DNA from: Streptomyces sp. NRRL S-31 | GTDB lineage: Bacteria > Actinomycetota > Actinomycetes > Streptomycetales > Streptomycetaceae | NCBI RefSeq assembly: GCF_000718775.1 | Contig: NZ_JOCB01000036.1 | Span: 30,002-94,001, forward strand | Length of the DNA stretch: 64,000 bases | Direction of reading: 5' to 3' | Part shown: positions 35,429 to 43,405 of the stretch, piece by piece | How positions within the stretch are numbered: position 1 is the first letter of the stretch | Layout of the letters: each line of letters opens with the position of its first letter | Notes under the pieces: generated by a model | What the model was told of the DNA's origin: nothing | The model's input: the letters and a program-made list of their open reading frames with translations, nothing else | Databases searched by the model: none | Position numbers and translations under genes: made by a program

Positions 35429-35653
35429 GTGTACGTGTGCAGCTGCTTCGGCATCACCGAGACCCAGGTCAAGCAGCACGCGGAGAACGGCGCCTGCACC
35501 CCGCGCCAGATAGCCTCCGCCTGCAAGGCCGGAACCGACTGCGGCTCTTGCGTGCGCCGCATCCAGGCCCTCCTCGGCCGGGGCGCCTGCCCCCGCCGGG
35601 AGCTGATCGAGCGACGCGCCCCGGTCCTCGGACGGCTGGACGACGCCGCCTAG
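35429..35653 (+). CDS. bfd: Bacterioferritin-associated ferredoxin
   Basis: 74 residues, GTG start with GGAGGTGA 6 nt upstream. The four cysteines of the 2Fe-2S site are in VCSCFG and CGSCV, the BFD-like pattern. Bfd docks on bacterioferritin and reduces stored ferric iron for release. It converges on bfr and the two stop codons overlap in the palindrome CTAG (35650-35653). The iron box upstream fits expression when iron is low. Confidence 0.93.
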   Translation: MYVCSCFGITETQVKQHAENGACTPRQIASACKAGTDCGSCVRRIQALLGRGACPRRELIERRAPVLGRLDDAA

Positions 35654-35742
35654 GGGGTTTCGTTTGGATCAGGTCGGATCAGGCCGCGGCGTCCGGTGCG
35701 GTGCATCGCAAGGCGGAGGATCACCCGCGTACTGGGCGTACT
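35649..35742 (+). repeat. Remnant of a dispersed palindromic (MITE-like) element
   Basis: The stretch runs from the shared bfd/bfr stop (cctagggggtttcgt) through gcggcgtccggtgcggtgc (35686-35704) to ggatcacccgcgtactgggcgtac. It shares exact 15-mers and 19-mers with 26245-26259 and 45861-45879. I remember similar sequence dispersed between genes in Streptomyces chromosomes, usually with a mirrored second half (gtactcgggtgatcc) that is missing here. The boundary on the right is approximate. Confidence 0.6.
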
Positions 35743-36231
35743 CCCCGAGGCGTCGGGCTGGCTCTGCTCGATCACGGTCGACAGGTAGAGCGCCTCGCCC
35801 AGCTTGTCCACCAGTTCCAGCTGGGTGTCCAGGTAGTCGATGTGGTGTTCCTCGTCGGCCAGGATCGCCTCGAAGATGTTCGCGGACGTGATGTCGTCCT
35901 TGTCGCGCATCACCTGCACGCCCCGGCGCAGCCGGTCGATGGCCTCGACCTCGATCTGCCGGTCGGCCCGGAACATCTCGGTCACCGTCTGCCCGACCTG
36001 GACGTGGCCCAGCCGCTGGTAGTTCGGCAGGCCGTCCAGCAGCAGGATGCGGTCGGTGAGCAGCTCGGCGTGGCGCATCTCGTCGAACGACTCGGCCCGT
36101 GTGTACTCGGCGAGCTTCGACCACCCCTTGTGGTCCTGGAGCTTGGAGTGCAGGAAGTACTGGTTGATCGCGGTCAGCTCGGCGGTCAGTTGTTCGTTGA
36201 GCAGTTCGATGACCTCGGGGTCGCCTTGCAT
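35650..36231 (-). CDS. bfr: Bacterioferritin with repeat-derived C-terminal extension
   Basis: 193 residues from ATG 36231 (AAGGAG upstream). Four-helix ferritin fold with ferroxidase ligands: Glu in LTAELTAINQYF, the AESFDEMRHAE block, and EAILADEEHHIDYLDTQ. The core ends near residue 164, about the usual family length (158-167). A further 26-29 residues (from STPSTRVILRL) come from a dispersed repeat and look unrelated to the fold. The protein stores iron as a 24-mer. The extension would lie at the C-terminus; whether it disturbs assembly is unknown. Confidence 0.92.
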   Translation of the reverse strand: MQGDPEVIELLNEQLTAELTAINQYFLHSKLQDHKGWSKLAEYTRAESFDEMRHAELLTDRILLLDGLPNYQRLGHVQVGQTVTEMFRADRQIEVEAIDRLRRGVQVMRDKDDITSANIFEAILADEEHHIDYLDTQLELVDKLGEALYLSTVIEQSQPDASGSTPSTRVILRLAMHRTGRRGLIRPDPNETP

Positions 36232-36305
36232 ACGACGGGCTCCTTCCCGGACAGCGGTGTCGGTGCTAGCGCCGCATGATGGCACCGCCTGTGAAGATCG
36301 TCCAG

Positions 36306-36319
36306 TAAGTGCACACTTA
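36306..36319. promoter_or_regulatory. Inverted repeat in the bfr / oxidoreductase divergent region
   Basis: TAAGTG-CA-CACTTA, a 14-bp inverted repeat, 75 bp upstream of the bfr start and in an AT-rich patch; CTTA-N5-TAAG overlaps it at 36316-36328. It is a possible operator for bfr or the divergent gene. The regulator is not recognised. Confidence 0.35.
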
Positions 36320-36403
36320 GTGATTAAGGGATGACTTGCGCTGATTGTCGGTTTCGCCGGGTAGTGGTCAAAGGCACCGTCCGGGGTCTGTCAGGATGGA
36401 TAC

Positions 36404-37036
36404 ATGGGTCATCCGGTGGAGCGAGAGTCCGGGGCGGCGGCAGGGGCCGAGCTTCCGCCGGGTCAGCGGCTCCAGCGCGGCTGGCCGGTCACGCACTACG
36501 GGCCCGTCCCGAAGTTCCGGCCCGAGCGCTGGGAGTTCCGGGTCTTCGGCGCCACCGCCGACGGTGACAAGCACATCTGGAACCACGAGGGCTTCACGGC
36601 GCTGCCGTACACCAGCGTGGTGGCCGATCTGCACTGCGTGACGAAGTTCAGCATGGTCGGCGCGGAGTGGGGCGGTGTCCCGGCCCGCGCGGTGCTGGAC
36701 CTGGCTCCGCCGGCGCCGGACGTCACCCATGTGATGGTCTGGGCGGAGTACGGCTTCAGCTCCAACCTGCGGCTGTCCGACTTCTCCTCCGACCGCGCGA
36801 TCTTCGCCACCCACAAGGACGGCGAGCTGCTCACCGCCGAGCACGGTTTCCCGGTCCGTCTGATCGTCCCCCACCTGTACGCGTGGAAGGGCCCGAAATG
36901 GGTCCGGGGCGTGGAGTACATGACGGCCGACCGCCGCGGTTTCTGGGAGGAGCGCGGCTACCACAACATCGGCGACCCCTGGAAGGAACAGCGCTACTCC
37001 TACCAGGAGGAGCCCGGGGACGGCCCCGAGCTCTGA
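36404..37036 (+). CDS. Sulfite oxidase-like molybdopterin oxidoreductase
   Basis: 210 residues. It corresponds to the Oxidored_molyb fold of sulfite oxidase/YedY, with the conserved cysteine that ligates Mo in DLHCVTKFSMVGAEWGGV and cofactor blocks GFSSNLRLSDFSSD, LLTAEHGFPVRLIVPHLYAWKGPKWV and DRRGFWEERGYHNIGDPW. No signal peptide or twin-arginine motif is visible, so a cytosolic location is likely, unlike YedY. The substrate is unknown. It is divergent from bfr with a weak AGGATG ribosome site, and 12 bp from the convergent DUF4396 gene. Confidence 0.87.
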   Translation: MGHPVERESGAAAGAELPPGQRLQRGWPVTHYGPVPKFRPERWEFRVFGATADGDKHIWNHEGFTALPYTSVVADLHCVTKFSMVGAEWGGVPARAVLDLAPPAPDVTHVMVWAEYGFSSNLRLSDFSSDRAIFATHKDGELLTAEHGFPVRLIVPHLYAWKGPKWVRGVEYMTADRRGFWEERGYHNIGDPWKEQRYSYQEEPGDGPEL

Positions 37037-37048
37037 TCCCCGGCCCGC

Positions 37049-37591
37049 TCAGTGGTGGTACTGGTGCACCACCGCGTGTCCCTTGCCCCGGCCGATCATC
37101 CACTTGTTGACCGGGGCGGTCACCACGAAGGCGATCGCGAGGGAGGCCGCGAGCGAGATCCAGAACAGCGGGTCGTCGAGCATGGCGTCCATCGCGGACG
37201 GCCAGACCACGATCACGCCGTTGTCGATCAGCTCCATCACCGCGATGGACAGGGTGTCCGCGGCCAGCGCCACCCGGAAGGCCGTACGGAAGCCCACACC
37301 GGCCCGCAGCACCCCGCGCAGGGTGAGCGAGTAGCCGAAGATGAAGGCCAGCGCGATCGCGAGCACCGTGGTCGGCAGGTTGCCCCAGCCGAGCGCCGTG
37401 CCGACGACCATGCCGAGCACCTCGCCGATGGCGCAGCCGGTCAGGCAGTGCAGGGTGGCCTGTGCGGCCATGGCCCAGGTGGCGGAGGGCGCGTGGTGGT
37501 GCGCGTGCTCGCCCTGGTGGTGCGCGTGCGCGTCGTGGTGCGCGTGCGCGTCGGGCCGGTGTCCGTGCTCCGTGTGCGCCTCGTGCTGCAT
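37049..37591 (-). CDS. DUF4396 membrane protein with histidine-rich N-terminus
   Basis: 180 residues from ATG 37591 (GGGGG 5 nt upstream; ATG 37603 is an alternative). The first 35 residues contain about 16 histidines in HxH patterns, a likely metal-binding tail. Four membrane helices follow, with CLTGCAIGEVLGMVVGTALGW near the first, typical of DUF4396. A perfect CsoR-like palindrome lies 48-64 bp upstream, and together these suggest copper or another soft metal is involved. No transport mechanism is known to me for this family. Confidence 0.82.
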   Translation of the reverse strand: MQHEAHTEHGHRPDAHAHHDAHAHHQGEHAHHHAPSATWAMAAQATLHCLTGCAIGEVLGMVVGTALGWGNLPTTVLAIALAFIFGYSLTLRGVLRAGVGFRTAFRVALAADTLSIAVMELIDNGVIVVWPSAMDAMLDDPLFWISLAASLAIAFVVTAPVNKWMIGRGKGHAVVHQYHH

Positions 37592-37638
37592 GACTGCCCC
37601 CATGTCAGGTAACGGTTCCTGCGTCCGACAGGAACCGT

Positions 37639-37655
37639 ATACCCCCTGGGGGTAT
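37639..37655 (-). promoter_or_regulatory. CsoR-like operator
   Basis: ATACCCCCTGGGGGTAT, a perfect 17-bp palindrome around one T, in the promoter region of the DUF4396 gene. It matches the GC-box palindromes (ATACCCC-N-GGGGTAT) bound by copper-sensing CsoR-type repressors in actinobacteria. No csoR gene is in this window. Confidence 0.75.
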
Positions 37656-37671
37656 TCCCCAAGCGAAGGGA

Positions 37672-38553
37672 TCAGCGGAGTTTCTTCAGCCGCTCCACAT
37701 CCGCCGCGTGCCCCTCCTTGCCGCCCGGCGTCTCGATGACCAGCGGCACGCCCTCGGTCGCGGGGTGGGTCAGCAGCGCCCGGAAGGGGTCCTCGCCGAT
37801 GTGGCCGGCGCCGATGTTCTCGTGCCGGTCCTTGTGCGCGCCCGCCACGTCCTTGGAGTCGTTGGCGTGGATCAGCTTCAGCCGGCCCGGGCCGACGGTC
37901 TCCACCAGCAGGTCCAGCGTCCGGTGCATGCCGCCCGGTTCCGCCAGGTCGTGCCCGGCGGCGAACACATGGCAGGTGTCCAGGCACACGCCCAGCCTCG
38001 GGTGGGCGTCCAGCGCCTCGAAGTACGGCCCGAAGTCCCAGGTGCGCGAGCACAGCGAGGCACCCTGCCCGGCCGTCGACTCCAGCAGCAGGAACGGGTC
38101 GTCGTCGTGGGTCAGCTCCTCCAGCAGGGGCAGCATGCGCTCACGCACCTGGCGCAGCGCCACCTCCCGCGGCCGGCCCCCGGTCGCGCTCCCGGTGTGC
38201 ACCACCACGCCCAGCGCGCCGATCTCCCGGGCGCGTCGCAGCGAGTGCCGCAGCGACTCCACCGACCGCTCCACCGTCGCCTCGGTGTGCGAGCCGAAGT
38301 TGATCAGGTAGGGGGCGTGGACGTACGCCGGGATCGACTCCTCGGCGCACGCCGCCCGGAACGCCTCGTCCTGCCGCGGGTTCCCGGCGGGCGTGGCCCA
38401 GCCGCGCGGATTGGCGACGAAGACCTGCACGGTCTCCGCCTTCAGCTCGCGGGCGTAGGACAGCCCGACGGAGTGCAGGCCGCCGGCCACGGGCACATGG
38501 CCGCCGACGGGATTGCGGGGGAGGCGGGGGAGGGGGGACTGATCGGAACTCAC
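37672..38553 (-). CDS. nfo: Endonuclease IV (AP endonuclease)
   Basis: 293 residues, TIM-barrel. Zinc ligands appear in the family blocks VHAPYLINFGS, VVVHTGS, LLLESTAGQG, GVCLDTCHVFAAGHDL, HANDSKDVAGAHKDRHENIGAGHIG and LVIETPGG. It cuts abasic sites and trims 3' blocking groups in base excision repair. It lies upstream of DUF4396 on the same strand, but an operator and probable promoter separate them. Confidence 0.96.
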   Translation of the reverse strand: MSSDQSPLPRLPRNPVGGHVPVAGGLHSVGLSYARELKAETVQVFVANPRGWATPAGNPRQDEAFRAACAEESIPAYVHAPYLINFGSHTEATVERSVESLRHSLRRAREIGALGVVVHTGSATGGRPREVALRQVRERMLPLLEELTHDDDPFLLLESTAGQGASLCSRTWDFGPYFEALDAHPRLGVCLDTCHVFAAGHDLAEPGGMHRTLDLLVETVGPGRLKLIHANDSKDVAGAHKDRHENIGAGHIGEDPFRALLTHPATEGVPLVIETPGGKEGHAADVERLKKLR

Positions 38554-38596
38554 CCGTTCAGGGTGGCACGTCCACGACCGCGCCCGGACCGCGGTC

Positions 38597-38618
38597 CCCG
38601 GTGACTCCGGTCACCGGG
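38597..38618 (-). terminator. Hairpin after the PASTA kinase gene
   Basis: A 9-bp stem (38597-38605 with 38610-38618, cccggtgac/gtcaccggg) with a 4-nt loop, 25 bp downstream of the kinase stop. Confidence 0.6.
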
Positions 38619-38642
38619 CGCGCCGACCGTACGCCCGTCACC

Positions 38643-40580
38643 TCACCGGATGGTGATGGTGATCGTCGACCCCTTGGGCGCCGGATCGCCGCCCGCCACC
38701 GACTGCTTCTTCACGGTGTCCCCGAACAGCCCGAGCAGCCCGCGGTCCTCGTCCACCTCGAAGCCCGCGCCCTCCAGGGCGTCGTGCGCGTCCTCCACGC
38801 TGTCGCCGACCACGTCCGGGACCTCGACCATCTCCGGGCCCTTGGACAGCGTCAGCGTCACCGTGTCGCCCTCGGCCGCCTCGCTCCCGTCCCCGGGGCT
38901 CTGCTCGGCGACCGCGCCCTTGTCGAACTCCGAGTCGACCCGCCCGGTGGCGACCTTCACCTTCAGCCCGGCGTCCGCCAGCTCGTCCCTCGCGCTGTCC
39001 AGGTCCTCGCCGGTGACGTCCGGCACCTCGACGGGGCTGCCCTTGCTGACGACCAGCGCGATCGCCGACCCCGCGTGCCGCCTGGTGCCCGCGTCCGGCG
39101 TCGTACGGATCACCGAGCCCCGCGGGACGTCCTCGTCGAACTCCCGGGTGACCATGCCCGGTGCCAGGCCGTCCGCCTTCAGCCGGGCCCGCGCCTTCGC
39201 CAGCGACTGCCCCTCCACGTTCGGCACGTTCACCGTCTCCGGGCCCAGCGACACGGTCAGCGTCACCGAGTCGTGGTCGCGGATACGGGCGCCGGGCGCC
39301 GGGTCGGAGCCGATCACCGTGCCCCGGTCGACGGTGTCGCTGTAGGCGCGCTTGACCTGGCCGACGTCCAGCCCGGCCGTCCGCAGCCGGTCCCTGGCCT
39401 GCGCCTCGGTCTTGGCCAGCAGCGGCGGCACCTTGGTGAACTGCCCCGAGTTGATGTACCAGACCCCGGCGCCCACACCGAGCACCACCAGTACGGCCGC
39501 GATCAGCGCGAGCACCGCGCGCGGGGGCCGCGCCGGGCGCCGGCGCGGCGCCACGGGCGGGGCGGCGAGACGGGCGGTGCGGTCGACGCCGTCCGCGCCG
39601 GAGCCGTCGAGGGCGTCCTCGCCGGCGGACGGCGGCCGGGGCACCGTCAGGCTGCGCGGGATCACGCTCGTCCGGTCCCCGGCGTTGTCGTGCTCCGCCG
39701 TCAGTGCCTGCGGCGGCAGCGCGTCCAGCTGCTCGTCGGTCAGCGTCGCGCGGGCCGCCCGCACCTCGGCGAGCAGGGCGACCGCGTCCCCGGGCCGGCG
39801 GTCCGGGGTACGCGCGGTGGCCGACGCCACCAGCTCGTCCAGCCGGTACGACAGCCCGGACACCAGCGCCGAGGGCGGCGGGACGTCCGCGTGCAGGTGC
39901 TGGTAGAGCACCTGGGCCGGGGAGCCCCCGGAGTGCGGCTTCGCGCCCGTCAGCATCTCGTACAGCACCACTCCGCACGCGTACACGTCGACGCGCGGGT
40001 CGGTGGTGCCCTGCTCGATCTGCTCGGGCGCGAGATAGGAGACGGTGCCGAGCACGGCCCCCGTGGTGCTGGTCACCGTGTCCACGGAGCGCACCAGCCC
40101 GAAGTCGGCGACCTTGACCCGCCCGTCGTCGCCTATGAGCACGTTCTCGGGCTTCATGTCGCGGTGCACGAACCCGGCCCGGTGCGCGGCGCCCAGCGCG
40201 GCGAGCACCGGCTCCAGGATGTCCAGCGCGGCCCGCGGCTGCACGGCGCCCCGCTCGCGCAGCACGTCCCGCAGGGTGCAGCCGGCGACGTACTCCATCG
40301 CCAGGTAGACGTACGCCCCGTCGGTGCCCTGGTCGAAGACCTGCACCACGTTGGGGTGGTCGAGCCGGGCGACCGACTTGGCCTCGCGTATGAAGCGCTC
40401 GACGAAGGACCCGTCGGCCGCGAGCGCCGGGTGCATGACCTTCAGCGCGAGCACACGGTCCAGGCGGGTGTCCAGGGCCCGGTAGACCGTGGCCATCCCG
40501 CCGGCCGCGATCCGCGCGTCCACGCGGTACCGGCCGTCGAGCACCTGCCCGACGAGGGGGTCCTGAAGGGTCGTATCCAC
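38643..40580 (-). CDS. PASTA-domain Ser/Thr protein kinase
   Basis: 645 residues from GTG 40580. The kinase domain (about 15-280) is complete: glycine loop IAAGGMATVYRA, Lys in LALKVM, catalytic FVHRDMKPENVLI, DFGLVRS and the APEQ block. A juxtamembrane linker precedes one helix (about 360-382). Four extracellular PASTA repeats follow, each beginning near VPPLLA, VPNVEG, VPDVTG or VPDVVG, which bind peptidoglycan fragments in relatives. The location is not the usual pknB cluster with rodA and pbpA, so this is a second PASTA kinase. No Shine-Dalgarno is visible at the chosen GTG, and a leaderless transcript is possible. Confidence 0.94.
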   Translation of the reverse strand: MDTTLQDPLVGQVLDGRYRVDARIAAGGMATVYRALDTRLDRVLALKVMHPALAADGSFVERFIREAKSVARLDHPNVVQVFDQGTDGAYVYLAMEYVAGCTLRDVLRERGAVQPRAALDILEPVLAALGAAHRAGFVHRDMKPENVLIGDDGRVKVADFGLVRSVDTVTSTTGAVLGTVSYLAPEQIEQGTTDPRVDVYACGVVLYEMLTGAKPHSGGSPAQVLYQHLHADVPPPSALVSGLSYRLDELVASATARTPDRRPGDAVALLAEVRAARATLTDEQLDALPPQALTAEHDNAGDRTSVIPRSLTVPRPPSAGEDALDGSGADGVDRTARLAAPPVAPRRRPARPPRAVLALIAAVLVVLGVGAGVWYINSGQFTKVPPLLAKTEAQARDRLRTAGLDVGQVKRAYSDTVDRGTVIGSDPAPGARIRDHDSVTLTVSLGPETVNVPNVEGQSLAKARARLKADGLAPGMVTREFDEDVPRGSVIRTTPDAGTRRHAGSAIALVVSKGSPVEVPDVTGEDLDSARDELADAGLKVKVATGRVDSEFDKGAVAEQSPGDGSEAAEGDTVTLTLSKGPEMVEVPDVVGDSVEDAHDALEGAGFEVDEDRGLLGLFGDTVKKQSVAGGDPAPKGSTITITIR

Positions 40581-40678
40581 GAGAGGCGAGTCTACGAGGG
40601 AGGACCGGCGCCCCCGCCCCGCGGACCGGCCCCGGGGCGGGACTGGAGCCGACCTGTGACGCGATGCACGCGCCCGGG

Positions 40679-41488
<810 letters not shown>

Positions 41489-41695
41489 TCAGCCTCCCTG
41501 TACGGCGGTGAGGACTTCGACGCGGTCGCCCTCGGCGAGGGCGGTCGCCGACCACTGCGCGCGCGGGACGACGGTCTCGTTGACGGCGGCGGCCACTCCG
41601 CGCGGCGCCGCGGTGAGGGCTCCCACGAGGGCGTCCAGCGCGGTGCCCGGGGCGATACGGCGGGGTTCGCCGTTGACGGAGACGGTGATGCTCAT
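41489..41695 (-). CDS. thiS: Thiamine biosynthesis sulfur carrier protein
   Basis: 68 residues, ubiquitin-like, ending in the required Gly-Gly (LTAVQGG) that is thiocarboxylated to donate sulfur to ThiG. MSITVSVNGEPR and the VNETVVPRAQW block match ThiS. The ATG overlaps the thiO stop by 4 bp. Confidence 0.95.
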   Translation of the reverse strand: MSITVSVNGEPRRIAPGTALDALVGALTAAPRGVAAAVNETVVPRAQWSATALAEGDRVEVLTAVQGG

Positions 41696-42861
41696 ACGGG
41701 CTGCTCCAGCTGTTCCGGACGGGCGGCGCCGAAGCGCCGCGGGGTGAACGGGCGGGCCTCCTCCGGGAGGTCTCCGGTGACCAGGGCGTGCGCCAGCACG
41801 TCACCCGTGACCGGGGTGAGCAGCACCCCGTTGCGGTGGTGCCCGGTGGCCAGCAGCAGTCCGGCCAGGCCGGACGGGCCGAGCAGCGGCGCGTTGTCGG
41901 GGGAGCAGGGGCGCAGTCCGGCCCGGGCCTCGGTGAACGGCAGCTCGGTGATGCCCGGCACCAGCTCGTGGGCGTCCCGCAGCAGCTCGTACACGCCCCC
42001 GGCCGTGACCGTCGTGTCCCAGCCCAGCTCCTCGCTGGTGGCGCCGACGACCAGCTCGCCGTTCTCCCGGGGCACCAGGTACACCTGGCCGCCGCGCACC
42101 ACGGCCCGTACGGTGCGGCTCAGGAACGGCGCGTACCGGCGCGGCACGGTGAGCCGCAGCACCTGCCCCTTGACCGGCCGCACCGGCGGCAGCAGCTCTT
42201 CGGGCACCCCCGCCAGGCGCCCGCTCAGACTGCCGGCGGCGAGCACCACCCGCTCCGCGCGCAGCCCGGTGCCGTCCGCCGCGGTGACCCCGACGGCCCG
42301 GTCCCCGGCCACGTCCAGCCGCTCAGCCCGGACCCGGTGGAACACCACGCCGGTCCGCTCGCAGGCGGCCACCAGGGCCGTCGCCAGCCGGCGCGGGTCG
42401 ATCTGGTGGTCGCCGTCGACCCGCAGCCCGCCGCGCACCCCCGGCGCGAGCATCGGCTCCAGCCGCCGGCACTCCCGCCCGGACAGCCACTCCGACTCAA
42501 GGCCCGAGCGCCGCTGGAGCGCGTGCAGTTCCCGCAGGTGCGCGCGGTCGTCGGCGTCCAGCGCGACGGCGAGGGTGCCGCAGCGCCGGTAGCCGAGGTC
42601 GTGGCCGGTCAGCTCGGTCAGCTCGGCCGCGAACCGCGGATAGCGGCGGGCCGACTCCAGGTTCAGGCCGAGCAGGGTCTCCTCGCCGTAGTGCAGCTCG
42701 GTGACCGCGGCCAGCATCCCGGCCGCCACCCGCGCGGCCCCGCCGCCGGGCTCGGGGTCCACGACGGCCGTGGCGAGCCCGCGCTGCGCCGCGCGCCAGG
42801 CCGTGACCAGGCCGATGATTCCGCCCCCGATGACGAGGACGTCGGACGTACGTGACGACAT
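41692..42861 (-). CDS. thiO: Glycine oxidase
   Basis: 389 residues, FAD-dependent. The Rossmann motif VIGGGIIGLVTAWRAAQRG is at the N-terminus, with VVLAAGSLSGRLAG and the C-terminal ATGHHRNGVLLTPVTGDV closing the FAD site. ThiO oxidises glycine to the imine used for thiazole formation. It is the first gene of thiO-thiS-thiG and its leader carries the TPP riboswitch. Confidence 0.95.
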   Translation of the reverse strand: MSSRTSDVLVIGGGIIGLVTAWRAAQRGLATAVVDPEPGGGAARVAAGMLAAVTELHYGEETLLGLNLESARRYPRFAAELTELTGHDLGYRRCGTLAVALDADDRAHLRELHALQRRSGLESEWLSGRECRRLEPMLAPGVRGGLRVDGDHQIDPRRLATALVAACERTGVVFHRVRAERLDVAGDRAVGVTAADGTGLRAERVVLAAGSLSGRLAGVPEELLPPVRPVKGQVLRLTVPRRYAPFLSRTVRAVVRGGQVYLVPRENGELVVGATSEELGWDTTVTAGGVYELLRDAHELVPGITELPFTEARAGLRPCSPDNAPLLGPSGLAGLLLATGHHRNGVLLTPVTGDVLAHALVTGDLPEEARPFTPRRFGAARPEQLEQPV

Positions 42862-42871
42862 GGGCGGTGAG

Positions 42872-42966
42872 CCCCTCCCTTCGCCGGCATGACCCGGATC
42901 AGGTTCGTACGGTCGGAGGCCGCGAGCCTCCCTCTCAGCCCGGTCGTCCGGGCTCCCGCGAGTGCT
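42872..42966 (-). promoter_or_regulatory. TPP riboswitch (THI box)
   Basis: On the minus strand the leader has GGGAGCCCGGACGACCGGGC, then CTGAGAGGGAGG, CCGACCG, GAACCTGATCCGGGTCATGCC and GGCGAAGGGAGGGG, the complete THI-box core in order, ending 11 nt before the thiO start. The distance suggests that TPP binding blocks translation start. Confidence 0.95.
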
Positions 42967-43022
42967 TGTACGGTGGTCACCCTAGCCCGCAGCCCTCCTC
43001 ACCCGTAAGGGAGCCCCGTCCC

Positions 43023-43373
43023 ATGGCCCGGTCGCTCGACGGACTGACCTTCGCCCCCGTGTCCGACCAGGCCCCGGGCCAGGTGGGTACCCACACCCGG
43101 TTCGCCTACCACGAGGAGGGCCGGGAGATCTGGGCCGAGTACGCGGGCGGGGACGTCGTGCGCGGCCATCTGGTCGGCACCCGCGAGGGGGACCGGCTGG
43201 ACTTCCGGTACGTGCAGCTCAGGACCGACGGCACCACCGCCTCGGGGCACTGCGTGTCCACGGTCGTGGAGCTGCCGGACGGGCGGCTGCGGCTGGCGGA
43301 GACCTGGGAGTGGGAATCCGGGCCGGGCTCCGGCACCAGCGTTGTGGAGCAGCTCACCGAGCACGCCCCCTGA
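43023..43373 (+). CDS. Conserved hypothetical protein, beta-barrel-like
   Basis: 116 residues from ATG 43023 (GTAAGGGAG about 9 nt upstream). Mostly beta strands with conserved blocks TRFAYHEEGREIWAEYAGGDVVRGHLVGT and LAETWEWESGPGSGTSVVEQL. Similar proteins are often labelled N-acetylglutamate synthase in databases, but no acetyltransferase motif is visible and I consider that label unreliable. It is divergent from thiO; no link to thiamine is evident. Confidence 0.72.
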   Translation: MARSLDGLTFAPVSDQAPGQVGTHTRFAYHEEGREIWAEYAGGDVVRGHLVGTREGDRLDFRYVQLRTDGTTASGHCVSTVVELPDGRLRLAETWEWESGPGSGTSVVEQLTEHAP

Positions 43374-43405
43374 CTGACGTTCCGTCATGTGTCTATGGTG
43401 ATCGG

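Noticed and set aside
35650..36231. Frameshift or assembly error at the bfr 3' end
   Set aside because: The extra codons are explained by a repeat also found elsewhere in the window; the frame stays open without a sequencing-type anomaly, although strain comparison would settle it.
43023..43373. N-acetylglutamate synthase
   Set aside because: A common database label for similar proteins, but no GNAT or amino-acid kinase motif is visible in 116 residues.
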